A stretch of DNA of 64,000 nucleotides, taken from assembly GCF_000758305.1 (NCBI RefSeq), contig NZ_CP009458.1, forward strand, positions 3,472,001 to 3,536,000, read 5' to 3'. A program made the translations under genes and the position numbers. Numbering within the stretch: the stretch's first letter is position 1; every line of letters starts with the position of its first letter. Below, piece after piece: positions 41,941 to 50,317 of the stretch. This DNA is from Cedecea neteri (GTDB lineage Bacteria > Pseudomonadota > Gammaproteobacteria > Enterobacterales > Enterobacteriaceae). A model generated the notes under the pieces. It was given only the letters and a program-made list of their open reading frames with translations. It was not told where the DNA came from and ran no database searches.

Positions 41941-43815
41941 ATGGCAACAGGTTATTACCTCCGGGTTGGGGATCGCACCACCTGCGGTGGAAAAATACTC
42001 ACTGGAGACCCCACAGTTACATGGTACGACGCTAATGCTGCCCGTGAAGGTGATTTAGTCTCCTGCGGAAAAAATCCAGGTGTCACCTATAAGATTTTAG
42101 GTGGCACGGATAGTTTTATGGATGAAACGCAGCGATTAGCGGGAACACTTGACAGTATCAGTTCATGTCCCTGTAAAGCCAGGTTCACGCCATCTATACC
42201 TGACTGCTATATAAAAGAAACCGTTTCTTCGACAACGTACTCAAAGGCAGTGGCAAGTTCCGCTTCAGCTAAACAAACGCCTAAGGATAACTCAGGTGCT
42301 GAGCCTGAACAGTGTGCGCAGGCCGCGAAGAAGAAACGGGAAATCACGCTGACCATCGGCGTGTTTTTTGATGGCACTGGCAACAACGCGAACAACAGCG
42401 GCGCCCGGCAGGCCGCCTGTACCGGTGAACATTTTGGGATGAATGATGCGGAGTCAACGTCAGCTTTAGAGCAGTGTCTCCGGTTGCATAGCGGGGTCAC
42501 CGGCACTGCAGCTGGAAGTTATCTCGGTTACTACAGTAACGTGCACTGGCTGCATACGCTTTATAACCCAGAAATAAAACCCGATACGGGAGAAGGTCAG
42601 TACGCTATTTATATCGAAGGTATCGGTACGGAGGACGGGGCAGGCGACAGCACTTTCGGAATGGGCACCGGCCAGGGCGATACTGGCGTGGTGGGCAAAA
42701 CCGATAAAGCAGTTGCGGCGCTTGCCGCCGGTATTCAGGGCTATTTAGACAGACACACCGATGCCCGGTCCTGCACCATTAAAGAGCTGCAGTTTGATAT
42801 TTTTGGCTTCAGCCGAGGCGCAGCGGCAGCGCGCCACTTTGCCAACCGGGTCTTCAGTCAGGAACGTGCGGTCATCGCGGCGATTAAGTCGGGGCTGGAT
42901 GGCGTGGAATTTTCCGGGACACCGGGAGGCAAAACGCGCTTTCTGGGCATATTTGATACCGTCGCCGCCATCGGGACACCGGTTAACGGCCTCAACCCTC
43001 ACAGCGCCGATACCGGGGATGTTAATCTGGTACTAAGGCCGGGCGTAGCAGACAAGGTGTTCCATATTACCGCGCAGCACGAATGCCGCTTTAACTTCGC
43101 GTTGAACAGCGTAAAACCGGCGTGGCCGGAGCTGGCGTTGCCGGGGGCGCACTCCGATATTGGTGGCGGCTACAATCCTGTTGAGCACGAGGCCTATTTC
43201 CTTACCCGCCCACAGTTTGAAACTGTTTCCCTTTCTACACCAGATACTGAAACACAAATTTATCAGCAGACCTGCGAACATCTCAAAGCGATGGGCGGTT
43301 ATCCGGCGATAGCGCCACTGCTGAACGCTGTGGAGGTCAGCATTGATACCTGGCATGACAGCAAAATGCCAGCAGACCGCTACGGCACGTTGCAAAAGCG
43401 TAGCGGGGCCGCGCTGGTGATCGACCGCCCGACGAATAACGACTGGTCGAAGGTGGTACTGCGGGTGATGCTCGATGCGGCGCAGGGTGCCGGGGTGGTG
43501 TTTGATCCTATTGATGAAACTGTGCCAAGTTTTGCGTTAACAGCAGATCTAAATGCTTTATGTGAAAAAGCGATTGTAATGGGCCGTGCCGTCCGGAAGG
43601 GGCAATCTGCCACCGGTTTTTCCACGCCGGAAATTGAGATACTGGCAGAAAAATATATTCACTGCTCAGCCAACTGGAACAGCGTGGTGCGGGACGGAGA
43701 CGGTATGATCAGTGGGGCAGTTAAACCGGCGAAGCTGGTAACATTCACCAATCGGCCGGACGAGCGCTGGCAGCGAACAATTTACGATATGGACGGGAAT
43801 AAGATATGGAAATAA
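41941..43815 (+). CDS. PAAR-Tle1 type VI secretion phospholipase effector (DUF2235)
   Basis: 624 residues. The N-terminal ~90 residues (MATGYYLRVGDRTTCGGKIL..., cysteine-rich) are a PAAR-like domain that would sit on the VgrG spike. A linker to residue ~133 leads into a DUF2235 alpha/beta hydrolase with FFDGTGNN at 142-149, the nucleophile elbow GFSRG (Ser291), FDTVAAIG and GAHSDIGGGY with the probable catalytic His. This is the Tle1 lipase group, which attacks membrane phospholipids of rival cells. It is followed by two DUF2931 lipoproteins, the first overlapping by 10 nt. No other type VI genes are in the window, so it depends on an apparatus encoded elsewhere. Confidence 0.92.
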   Translation: MATGYYLRVGDRTTCGGKILTGDPTVTWYDANAAREGDLVSCGKNPGVTYKILGGTDSFMDETQRLAGTLDSISSCPCKARFTPSIPDCYIKETVSSTTYSKAVASSASAKQTPKDNSGAEPEQCAQAAKKKREITLTIGVFFDGTGNNANNSGARQAACTGEHFGMNDAESTSALEQCLRLHSGVTGTAAGSYLGYYSNVHWLHTLYNPEIKPDTGEGQYAIYIEGIGTEDGAGDSTFGMGTGQGDTGVVGKTDKAVAALAAGIQGYLDRHTDARSCTIKELQFDIFGFSRGAAAARHFANRVFSQERAVIAAIKSGLDGVEFSGTPGGKTRFLGIFDTVAAIGTPVNGLNPHSADTGDVNLVLRPGVADKVFHITAQHECRFNFALNSVKPAWPELALPGAHSDIGGGYNPVEHEAYFLTRPQFETVSLSTPDTETQIYQQTCEHLKAMGGYPAIAPLLNAVEVSIDTWHDSKMPADRYGTLQKRSGAALVIDRPTNNDWSKVVLRVMLDAAQGAGVVFDPIDETVPSFALTADLNALCEKAIVMGRAVRKGQSATGFSTPEIEILAEKYIHCSANWNSVVRDGDGMISGAVKPAKLVTFTNRPDERWQRTIYDMDGNKIWK

Positions 43816-45200
43816 CTCGCATAGTCTGGTTTCTGCCGCTGCTTCTGCTGACGGCCTGCCAGGGAAAACCGTCATCAGACGCGGCTCCGGCTCCACAAAA
43901 TGCTCTGCCTACCAAGTGGACCTTTGACTTTTTCACGCCCAAAGCTTTGCCCGCCCTGGTAACCTACGCCGTTGTTCAGGATGCCGATGGCAAAGTTTAT
44001 GAGTTTAATACCCTGAATCGTACAGCGGCTCTACCCGACGTTATAGGTAAGTGGAATGACAAAGACCGAGTGTCAGGAGGCTACTGGAATCACGTTGAGC
44101 GTCCGCCAAGGCATATTATTTTTTGCTGGGACTCGATTATTGATAAGAAGGTGTATGAAACGCATTTGACGATCCCTAAACCCGTGCTGGAGAAAATGCT
44201 CAGGCCGAGTGAATTCCCGGATTACCGGGGGAGGACGGCGTATTACGACAGAGTTCAGATTGGTCTGGCTCCGGAGGGGAAAGTAGCCGTCTGGCTACAG
44301 GGCCGTGGTACTGAGCCTAATTACCGCGTGACGCCGTCAATCCTGAAAACTGTATCCGGGGATAAATTAAATATTTGCAAAGGGATAACGAAACATCCTA
44401 ACGGGTATAAATATTATGGAGATACGCCAGAGTTTATTAAAGGCAAAGTATATCCATATGGTGACTGGTGACATTTACCAATCGGCCGGACGAGCGCTGG
44501 CAGCGAACAATTTACGATATGGACGGGAATAAGATATGGAAATAACTCGCACAGTCTGGTTTCTGCCGCTGCTTCTGCTGACGGCCTGCCAGGGAAAACC
44601 GTCATCAGACGCGGCTCCGGCTGCTCAAAATGCTCTGCCGACCAAGTGGACCTTTGACTTTTTCGCGCCCAAAGCGTTGCCCGCCCTGGTGACCTACGCC
44701 GTTGTTCAGGATGCCAATGGCAAAGTTTATGAATTTAATACCCTGAACAGTACCCCCGACCTGCCTAAAGTTATCGGTGAGTGGAATGACAAGGATCGTG
44801 CCCCCGGAGGCTACTGGAATCACGTTGAGCGTCCGCCAAGGCATATTATTTTTTGCTGGGACTCGATTATTGATAAGAAGGTGTATGAAACGCATCTGAC
44901 GATCCCTAAGCCCGTGCTGGAGAAAATGCTCAGGCCGAGTGAGTTCCTGAATTATCGGGGGAAGACGGCGTATTACGACAGAGTACAAATTGGTCTGGCA
45001 CCTGGCGGTAAAGTTGCTGTCTGGCTCGAAGGAATAGGATTTGAACCTAATTACCGCGTAAAGCCGTCCGTCCTGAAAACCGTATCAGGGGATAAATTAG
45101 AAATTTGCAAAGGGGTCACCAAGAGCGATTTTTCTTATGGATACGATCAAGACATAAAAGACTTTATTAAAGATAAAAAATACCCTTATGGCCGCTGGTA
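43741..45200 (+). repeat. 730-bp tandem duplication covering effector 3' end and immunity gene
   Basis: The segment 43741-44470 is repeated at 44471-45200 with a constant offset of 730 bp. The second copy begins with the last ~75 nt of the effector gene (the part encoding TNRPDERWQRTIYDMDGNK), now non-coding because it follows the first immunity stop, and then the complete second immunity gene. The copies are almost identical at both start and centre and differ mainly around codons 75-95 and in the last ~30 codons. Confidence 0.93.
43806..44471 (+). CDS. DUF2931 lipoprotein, Tle1 immunity protein (copy 1)
   Basis: 221 residues with a lipoprotein signal peptide ending in LLLTAC (lipid-modified Cys about residue 19), so it is membrane-anchored and faces the periplasm. 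The body is a DUF2931 domain, with PTKWTFDFFTPKALPALVTYAVVQDADGKVYEF and a conserved RPPRHIIFCWDSIIDKKVYET block. DUF2931 lipoproteins are encoded beside Tle1-type lipases and neutralise them in the periplasm. The start lies 10 nt inside the effector gene, coupling the two. It is the 5' member of a tandem duplication. Confidence 0.9.
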   Translation: MEITRIVWFLPLLLLTACQGKPSSDAAPAPQNALPTKWTFDFFTPKALPALVTYAVVQDADGKVYEFNTLNRTAALPDVIGKWNDKDRVSGGYWNHVERPPRHIIFCWDSIIDKKVYETHLTIPKPVLEKMLRPSEFPDYRGRTAYYDRVQIGLAPEGKVAVWLQGRGTEPNYRVTPSILKTVSGDKLNICKGITKHPNGYKYYGDTPEFIKGKVYPYGDW

Positions 45201-45201
45201 G
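44536..45201 (+). CDS. DUF2931 lipoprotein, Tle1 immunity protein (copy 2)
   Basis: 221 residues, same length as copy 1, with an identical lipobox (LLLTAC) and full DUF2931 domain. Differences are concentrated in the segment after EFNTLN (STPDLPKVIGEW... against RTAALPDVIGKW...) and in the C-terminal ~30 residues (SDFSYGYDQDIKDFIKDKKYPYGRW). It is intact, with no stop or frameshift, so it has been kept under selection. The divergent parts may shift specificity to other Tle1 variants. It ends 29 nt from the convergent rhodanese gene with no strong terminator visible. Confidence 0.9.
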   Translation: MEITRTVWFLPLLLLTACQGKPSSDAAPAAQNALPTKWTFDFFAPKALPALVTYAVVQDANGKVYEFNTLNSTPDLPKVIGEWNDKDRAPGGYWNHVERPPRHIIFCWDSIIDKKVYETHLTIPKPVLEKMLRPSEFLNYRGKTAYYDRVQIGLAPGGKVAVWLEGIGFEPNYRVKPSVLKTVSGDKLEICKGVTKSDFSYGYDQDIKDFIKDKKYPYGRW

Positions 45202-45230
45202 CCTGAATCACTGACACTACATAATTGACC

Positions 45231-46049
45231 TTAATAGGCCCCCCTGAGCAGCGGTAATTCCGAGTGACTTGCCCATTCGTGCCAGGAGCCTACATAAACG
45301 GCCACGTCCTGGTAACCAGCAAGTTTGAGCGCCACCAGAATCGTAGCGGCTCGTGCGCCACGGTGGCACCAGATAATCACTCTTTTTGACGGCGTGAACC
45401 CAGCTTTGGCCGCAAGGTGGGCGAGTGCTTCGGCGGATTTAAATCGGCCATTTTCGACAACATCTTCCCAAAACAAGAGTTTTGAGCCGGGAATACGGCC
45501 TGCTCGTGCGCAGCACTCGTGCACGAAACTTCCGTCATATTCCGTTGGCCGGCGGGCATCAAGCAGCATAGCTGTGGTCGGATCGGCGTCGATCGTTTCG
45601 ACGCGGGTGGCGGCCAACTGAGGCATGGCCGGCTGATATTCAGGGGCTCCGGCGTCAGAAACAATCGCCGAGCGGCCTGTCCCCGGCGCTAATTTCCCTC
45701 CGGCATCCGCCCACGCATCTACACCGCCGTCCAGAATCAGTCCTTCTGCACCCAGAGCAAACCACAAGAACCACAGGCCCCGAGGAGAGCGCATGCCCAC
45801 GGTTTGCTCGAAGAACACCGGCGTGGCTCCATTCGCGATACCGAGCTGTTGCCAGGCGTGAACAAATGCCCCGGCCATGGCGGCGTAACCTTTCGGCGTT
45901 GAGTCAGAGACAAAATAGTCGTAGACGTTAAGATTCAGCGCGCCAGGAAGGGAGGCCGTTTGCCAGGCTTCTCGTTCACGAACATCGATCAGCGCAACAT
46001 TCTCGCCATCCGCCATACGTTTTGCCAGGTCGGGAGCGCTAATCAGCAT
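45231..46049 (-). CDS. Two-domain rhodanese-type sulfurtransferase
   Basis: 272 residues from the ATG at 46049, which has GGGAGA 6 nt upstream; a TTG 18 nt earlier is poorly placed. Two rhodanese domains are present: an inactive N-terminal one (residues ~5-120, no Cys in FFEQTVGMRSP) and a catalytic one (~145-265) with Cys228 in IIWCHRGARAA. The loop CHRGAR differs from the CxxGxT of classic thiosulfate sulfurtransferases, so the acceptor may differ. It is the last gene of the operon that contains the D-cysteine desulfhydrase-like enzyme, overlapping the reductase gene by 11 nt. It probably handles sulfide or persulfide released from the imported compound. Confidence 0.88.
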   Translation of the reverse strand: MLISAPDLAKRMADGENVALIDVREREAWQTASLPGALNLNVYDYFVSDSTPKGYAAMAGAFVHAWQQLGIANGATPVFFEQTVGMRSPRGLWFLWFALGAEGLILDGGVDAWADAGGKLAPGTGRSAIVSDAGAPEYQPAMPQLAATRVETIDADPTTAMLLDARRPTEYDGSFVHECCARAGRIPGSKLLFWEDVVENGRFKSAEALAHLAAKAGFTPSKRVIIWCHRGARAATILVALKLAGYQDVAVYVGSWHEWASHSELPLLRGAY

Positions 46050-47034
46050 CAGCGGTCTCCCAGCCAAAAGGTAAATTGCTGCCTTTGCCCTGTTCGGCCG
46101 CAGCGCTTAGAACGCGGGCGGCAAGGGCGATATCAAACACGTTGAGGCCGAAAGAAGAGAAATAAACCTTGTCCGTTTCGGCAGGCCGCCAGCTATCGAC
46201 CAGCAAATGCGTTAAATCTGCCGCGACGTTTTGCTCATCGAAAAGCCCGGCGCGGTACATCTGGAACAGGCTTTTGGCGCTGGTCAGCTTGAAGTCGCCC
46301 CAAAGGTCGACCACCACTTTGTCGGCGGCGGCAATCGTCTCAAAGGCCACTTCGTGATAGCCGATTTGCAGCACCAGGGTACCGGCCCGCCAGATGCCAG
46401 GGCGTAAAAACGGCTCGCTGGCGCTGGTGCAGGTAATCAGCGCGTCCCAGTGCTGGCGCAGCGCATCGCTTAGTGTTTCAAACTGGGTGACAGGCCAGGG
46501 AAGTTCGCCCGCATGGCTGAGCATATCGGCGAGAGGCTCTGGCGTTTTGTTCCAGCAGTAGACCATGTCCAGATCGGGAAAATGTGCGGCCAGCATCTCG
46601 AGATGCGCGCGGGCCTGCACGCCAGCGCCGAGCAATAAAATGCGTGAAGGGCGACGGGGAGCCGCCAGCTTCAAGGCGAGGGCGGACACGGCGGCTGTGC
46701 GAGTTGCCGTCAGGCTGCCGCTTTCGACCAGGCCTATCGGCAAACCGTTGTCTGCGCGATTAACCAGCGTGGTGGCCATCGCCTGTGGATAGCCGTCGTT
46801 GGCGCGAGGGCGATGCGCCGTCCACTTTACGCCCGTCGCATTGAACCGTCCGCCGACCCTGGCCGGGAGCGCATAAACTTTCCCCAGCGGCGTATCGAGG
46901 TTGACGTGGGTTTCGGCGGGCATCACAGCCTCGCCTCGCCTCAGCAACCGCACGGTCTCCTCGATGTCTTGCAGAGCTTGTAGCGGGTCATTGCCCCCAA
47001 GGTCGGCCACCTGCTGACGGTTCACTATCTGCAT
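46039..47034 (-). CDS. Ornithine cyclodeaminase / mu-crystallin family oxidoreductase
   Basis: 331 residues. The family pattern is clear: substrate-binding GLVESGSLTATRTAAVSALALKLAAP (about residues 101-126) and a Rossmann dinucleotide site LLLGAGVQARAHLEML (about 133-148). Members include ornithine cyclodeaminase, cyclic-ketimine reductases (pyrroline-, piperideine- and thiazoline-2-carboxylate) and SbnB. It sits 2 nt from a D-cysteine desulfhydrase-like gene and overlaps a rhodanese gene. In a sulfur context a reductase for thiazoline-2-carboxylate-like ketimines is attractive, but this is inference. Confidence 0.88.
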   Translation of the reverse strand: MQIVNRQQVADLGGNDPLQALQDIEETVRLLRRGEAVMPAETHVNLDTPLGKVYALPARVGGRFNATGVKWTAHRPRANDGYPQAMATTLVNRADNGLPIGLVESGSLTATRTAAVSALALKLAAPRRPSRILLLGAGVQARAHLEMLAAHFPDLDMVYCWNKTPEPLADMLSHAGELPWPVTQFETLSDALRQHWDALITCTSASEPFLRPGIWRAGTLVLQIGYHEVAFETIAAADKVVVDLWGDFKLTSAKSLFQMYRAGLFDEQNVAADLTHLLVDSWRPAETDKVYFSSFGLNVFDIALAARVLSAAAEQGKGSNLPFGWETADAD

Positions 47035-47036
47035 GA

Positions 47037-48035
47037 TCAGTGCTCCAGAAGTTTTTGAGCGAACGGGTAAAGGGCCGGAGAGCCCCCGCAGTGCATGAAG
47101 ACAACGCTGCTACCGGCGGCAATACGGCCTTCTTGCGCGAGGGTGATTAAACCATGCATCGCTTTACCCGTGTAAACCGGATCCAGCAGTACGCCTTCCT
47201 GCTGTGCGACCTGATAAATTGCCTCGATGCCGCCGTCAGAAGGCACGCCGTAGGAGGTGCCAACAAAACCGTCTTCGATCAGGATATCCTGCGGCTGCCA
47301 GGTTTGATCCCAGTCGAGCAGGCGAGCGCAGTCCTCGGCCATGGCGGAGATTCGGGTCTGGAACCAGTCGGCTTTGGCGCTGACGCTGACGCCGATAATT
47401 TGCGTTTTCGGCCAGTAGCGACGTGCTCCGACATACAGCCCGGCCAGCGTGCCGCCGGAGCCGGTGGGGGCGATAATCACGTCCGGGGCAGATTCGCCCG
47501 CAGCGCGGAGCTGGGCATCCATCTCTTCAACGGCGCGAACATAGCCCAGCGCACCTAGCGCCGTGGCTCCGCCCAGGGGAATGATCATCGGCTTTTCACC
47601 GCGCGCCGTGGCCGCATCTGCATGGGCCTGCATCGCGCCTTCGATCTGGGTGAAATAGCCTTCCGGGTCGAGGAACTGCAGCTCCGCCCCAAACAGTTTG
47701 TCCAGCAGGAGATTACCCTGATAAGTCTGTGGCTCATCGCCGCGTAAAACCAGCACCGGCTTCATGCCAAATTTACGTGCGGCCGCGGCGACCATGCGTG
47801 CGTGGTTAGACTGGTGGCCGCCGGTGGTGATCACCACGTTTACTCCTTCGCGGCAGGCTTCGGCCATCAGGTATTCAAGCTTGCGGACTTTGTTGCCGCC
47901 GCCGCCAAAACCGCTGTAGTCGTCGCGCTTAATTTTTACGTTAACGCCCAGCGTTTCGCTCAGGCGCGGTAAAGATTCCAACGGCGTGGGGAAGAATCCG
48001 AGCGTAACACGTTCAAAATCATTGACGTTTTTCAT
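47037..48035 (-). CDS. D-cysteine desulfhydrase / ACC deaminase family PLP enzyme
   Basis: 332 residues of the fold-type II PLP family. The PLP lysine lies in GGGGNKVRKLEYLMAEA (about residue 50), followed by TTGGHQSNHARMVAAAA (about 75) and the phosphate-binding TGSGGTLAG (about 191). These match DcyD and ACC deaminases; the SNHAR segment and length suit D-cysteine desulfhydrase, which splits D-cysteine to pyruvate, ammonia and sulfide. It is encoded among an importer, an M20-family protein, a ketimine-type reductase and a rhodanese. Confidence 0.87.
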   Translation of the reverse strand: MKNVNDFERVTLGFFPTPLESLPRLSETLGVNVKIKRDDYSGFGGGGNKVRKLEYLMAEACREGVNVVITTGGHQSNHARMVAAAARKFGMKPVLVLRGDEPQTYQGNLLLDKLFGAELQFLDPEGYFTQIEGAMQAHADAATARGEKPMIIPLGGATALGALGYVRAVEEMDAQLRAAGESAPDVIIAPTGSGGTLAGLYVGARRYWPKTQIIGVSVSAKADWFQTRISAMAEDCARLLDWDQTWQPQDILIEDGFVGTSYGVPSDGGIEAIYQVAQQEGVLLDPVYTGKAMHGLITLAQEGRIAAGSSVVFMHCGGSPALYPFAQKLLEH

Positions 48036-48071
48036 GCATTATCCTGTCTGGTTCCCGGGTGCTGGCCGTAT

Positions 48072-49406
48072 TTAAAAGGCAAGTAGCCAGTCATTAAGCG
48101 ATTGTTGGTAGCGTTGTAAGCCCCTGAGCGTGACGAATTCGTTCACGCCGTGGGCGTTGCCGCCGTAGCCCAGGCCGCCGATCAGGAAGGCTGGAGCCAC
48201 AGGGGCGAAGGCGTAGGCCGGGGCGCAGCCTGGCGCCCAGGGCCAGATTTGCGGTTTTGCCTGCTGCTGGTGATAGCTCGCCATCAGCTCAAGCACGCCA
48301 GCGTCATCAATGCTGAAGCGGTAGCCGGGATAGCTATCGCCCGGCTCAAGCACGGCTCCGGCGAGAGCCGGGCTGGCAAGCTGTTCTTTTATGCGCTGCA
48401 TCAGGCGATCGCCATCGACGACGGGCGGCGTTCTTAGTACCAAATCGGCGAAGGCTTCCGGGGGGATCACGCCCTGAGCGCCACGAGGCAGACTGGCTAT
48501 CTCTGAAACGCTCAGCACCGCGCTGCCCAGCAAATAAGCCAGGTTGCTGAAACTGTCGCCGCTGATGGCGTATTTTTCACTGCGGCGGAAGGTCAGTTCG
48601 TCCGCCAGATTAAATTCCAGTGCGAGATCGTCCAGAATTGAGCTGGCTTCTTCGTCCAGCTCGCCCGTTTCGAGTACGCCGTTGGCGTGAGGTGGGGCAA
48701 GGGTTCCCAACGCCTGCACTAGCCGCCAGACCGGGTTATCAATCCACGCGGCGTTGCTGGCGTGAATCGCGGCTTTCGGCCCGCCCCAGCTGCCGCCTTT
48801 GACCACCAGGCGGCCACCGCTGCGGCCGGTGAAGCCGAGGTAAATGCGCGGCGCACCGCCGCCGTATTCACACAGGGAAGGGAAAAGCACCGCTTCTGCC
48901 GGGGCAACCGGACAAGGCTGCCGGGCGAGGTAACGGCGCAAGTTACCGCTGCCTATCTCTTCTTCGCCTTCCAGCAGGATTTCAATGTTGGTATGCAGGC
49001 GGCCCGAGTGATAGAGGTCGCGCACCACCATCAGCATGCCTGCCAGCGGGCCTTTGTTGTTCTCCGCCCCGCGAGAAATAAACACATCGCCTTTATCCGA
49101 CCAGTGTTTGAGGCCGCCCACGAACGGGTCGACTTCCCAGCCGTCTTCTTCGGCGGGCATCACGTCGTACATGTTGTACAGCACGAGGGTACGTGGCGAG
49201 CCGATATCAATTCGCACGTGTACCAGCGGCGGGGCGTCGTCCTGAAGCTGCTGGCTGACCGGGTACAGCACTTCAGCGTCAGTTTCTTCAATTAGCCAAC
49301 GCTCAAGCCATTGCGCCAAGTCGCGCTGCTGGTCGATATTGCCCGCCACGCTACGGAAAGGCGTCAGCTGGTGCAGGAGGTCCAGCGTGGTATCAAGTGA
49401 CTTCAT
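48072..49406 (-). CDS. M20-family peptidase/deacylase-like protein with altered metal ligands
   Basis: 444 residues with the M20 layout: a catalytic half with YNMYDVMP (residues 77-84), SRGAENNKGPLAG (111-123) and LEGEEEIGSGN (145-155), a dimerisation half, and the late GGNAHGVNE motif. In standard members the first motif is GHxD or NHYD and the second RGxxDxKG. Here the first metal-binding His is Met79 and the bridging Asp is Asn116, while Glu149, Glu150 and the late His are kept. So it may use one metal, another metal, or none. It overlaps the permease gene by 4 nt and presumably acts on the imported compound, for example by removing an acyl or peptidyl group. Confidence 0.85.
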   Translation of the reverse strand: MKSLDTTLDLLHQLTPFRSVAGNIDQQRDLAQWLERWLIEETDAEVLYPVSQQLQDDAPPLVHVRIDIGSPRTLVLYNMYDVMPAEEDGWEVDPFVGGLKHWSDKGDVFISRGAENNKGPLAGMLMVVRDLYHSGRLHTNIEILLEGEEEIGSGNLRRYLARQPCPVAPAEAVLFPSLCEYGGGAPRIYLGFTGRSGGRLVVKGGSWGGPKAAIHASNAAWIDNPVWRLVQALGTLAPPHANGVLETGELDEEASSILDDLALEFNLADELTFRRSEKYAISGDSFSNLAYLLGSAVLSVSEIASLPRGAQGVIPPEAFADLVLRTPPVVDGDRLMQRIKEQLASPALAGAVLEPGDSYPGYRFSIDDAGVLELMASYHQQQAKPQIWPWAPGCAPAYAFAPVAPAFLIGGLGYGGNAHGVNEFVTLRGLQRYQQSLNDWLLAF

Positions 49407-50317
49407 AGCCGGATCCTCGGGTTCAGCACCACGTACAGCAAATCAATGATTAGGTTCACCACCACAAACACCAGCGCGGCCAGCAGGACAATCGCCTGCA
49501 CCAGCGGGAAGTCACGGTTTTGAATAGCCTGCACCGCAAGGCGGCCAATGCCGGGCCAGGCAAAAATAATTTCGGTCACCAGCGCGCCGCCCAGCAGAGA
49601 AGCAAAATACATTCCTTGCACGGTGACCACCGGGATCAGCGCATTACGCAGGCCGTGGCGAATCAGAATTCGCCACGAACTCAGCCCCTTGGCCTGCGCC
49701 GTGCGGATGTAATCCTGAGCCAGCACGTCGATCAGGCTGGCTCTCACCAGGCGCGCAATGGCGCTCATGTAATAGGCCCCAAGGCTAATGGCGGGCATGA
49801 TCAGATGGCTGAAGGTGCCGTAGCCGCTGGAGGGCAGCCAGCGCAGATGCAGGCTGAACCAGATAATCATCAGCAGGCCCAGCCAGAACACCGGCACGGC
49901 CTGGCCGCTAAAGGCAAATAGGCGGGCGAGTAAGTCCCAAACGCTGTTGCGCCAGACCGCGCTCACCAGGCCAAGCAGCAGGCCAATGACAGTGCTCCAC
50001 GCCAGGGCAGAAACGGCCAGCAGCAGGGTGGCAGGCACGCGCTGGGCTATAAGCTCGGTTACCGGCTGGTCATAGCGCAGGGACAGGCCAAGATCGCCGT
50101 GCAGCAGGCCGTTCAGGTAATGGCCGTATTGCCAGAGCAGCGGGCGGTCAAACCCCATTGCGTGGCGGAAGTTGTCTATTTCTTGCTGGGAAGAGCCGGG
50201 TGGCATCATCACCGCAGCCGGGTCACCGGTCAGGTGCAGGCTGTAAAAGATCAGCAGCGAGACGCCAAACATCACCAGCACGGCCTGCGCGAAGCGGGAA
50301 AGAATGTAGCGCAGCAT
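49403..50317 (-). CDS. ABC transporter permease (DppB-like)
   Basis: 304 residues, six hydrophobic segments. DppB-like markers: LTGDPAAVMMPPGSS near residue 30, GDLGLSLRYDQPVTELI near 95, the EAA loop IRTAQAKGLSSWRILIRHGLRNALIPV, and the terminal VLNPRIRL. Forms the pore with the DppC-like protein encoded just before it (shared base 50317) and overlaps the M20 gene by 4 nt. Confidence 0.92.
   Translation of the reverse strand: MLRYILSRFAQAVLVMFGVSLLIFYSLHLTGDPAAVMMPPGSSQQEIDNFRHAMGFDRPLLWQYGHYLNGLLHGDLGLSLRYDQPVTELIAQRVPATLLLAVSALAWSTVIGLLLGLVSAVWRNSVWDLLARLFAFSGQAVPVFWLGLLMIIWFSLHLRWLPSSGYGTFSHLIMPAISLGAYYMSAIARLVRASLIDVLAQDYIRTAQAKGLSSWRILIRHGLRNALIPVVTVQGMYFASLLGGALVTEIIFAWPGIGRLAVQAIQNRDFPLVQAIVLLAALVFVVVNLIIDLLYVVLNPRIRL

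Noticed and set aside
41941..45201. A prophage or phage tail remnant
   Set aside because: The PAAR-like and lipase domains with DUF2931 lipoproteins are a type VI effector-immunity set; no phage structural, integrase or att features are visible.
44536..45201. The second DUF2931 gene as a decaying duplicate
   Set aside because: It is full length with intact lipobox and no frame damage.
46050..46067. An upstream TTG start for the rhodanese
   Set aside because: The ATG at 46049 has GGGAGA at the proper distance, whereas the TTG has no ribosome binding site.
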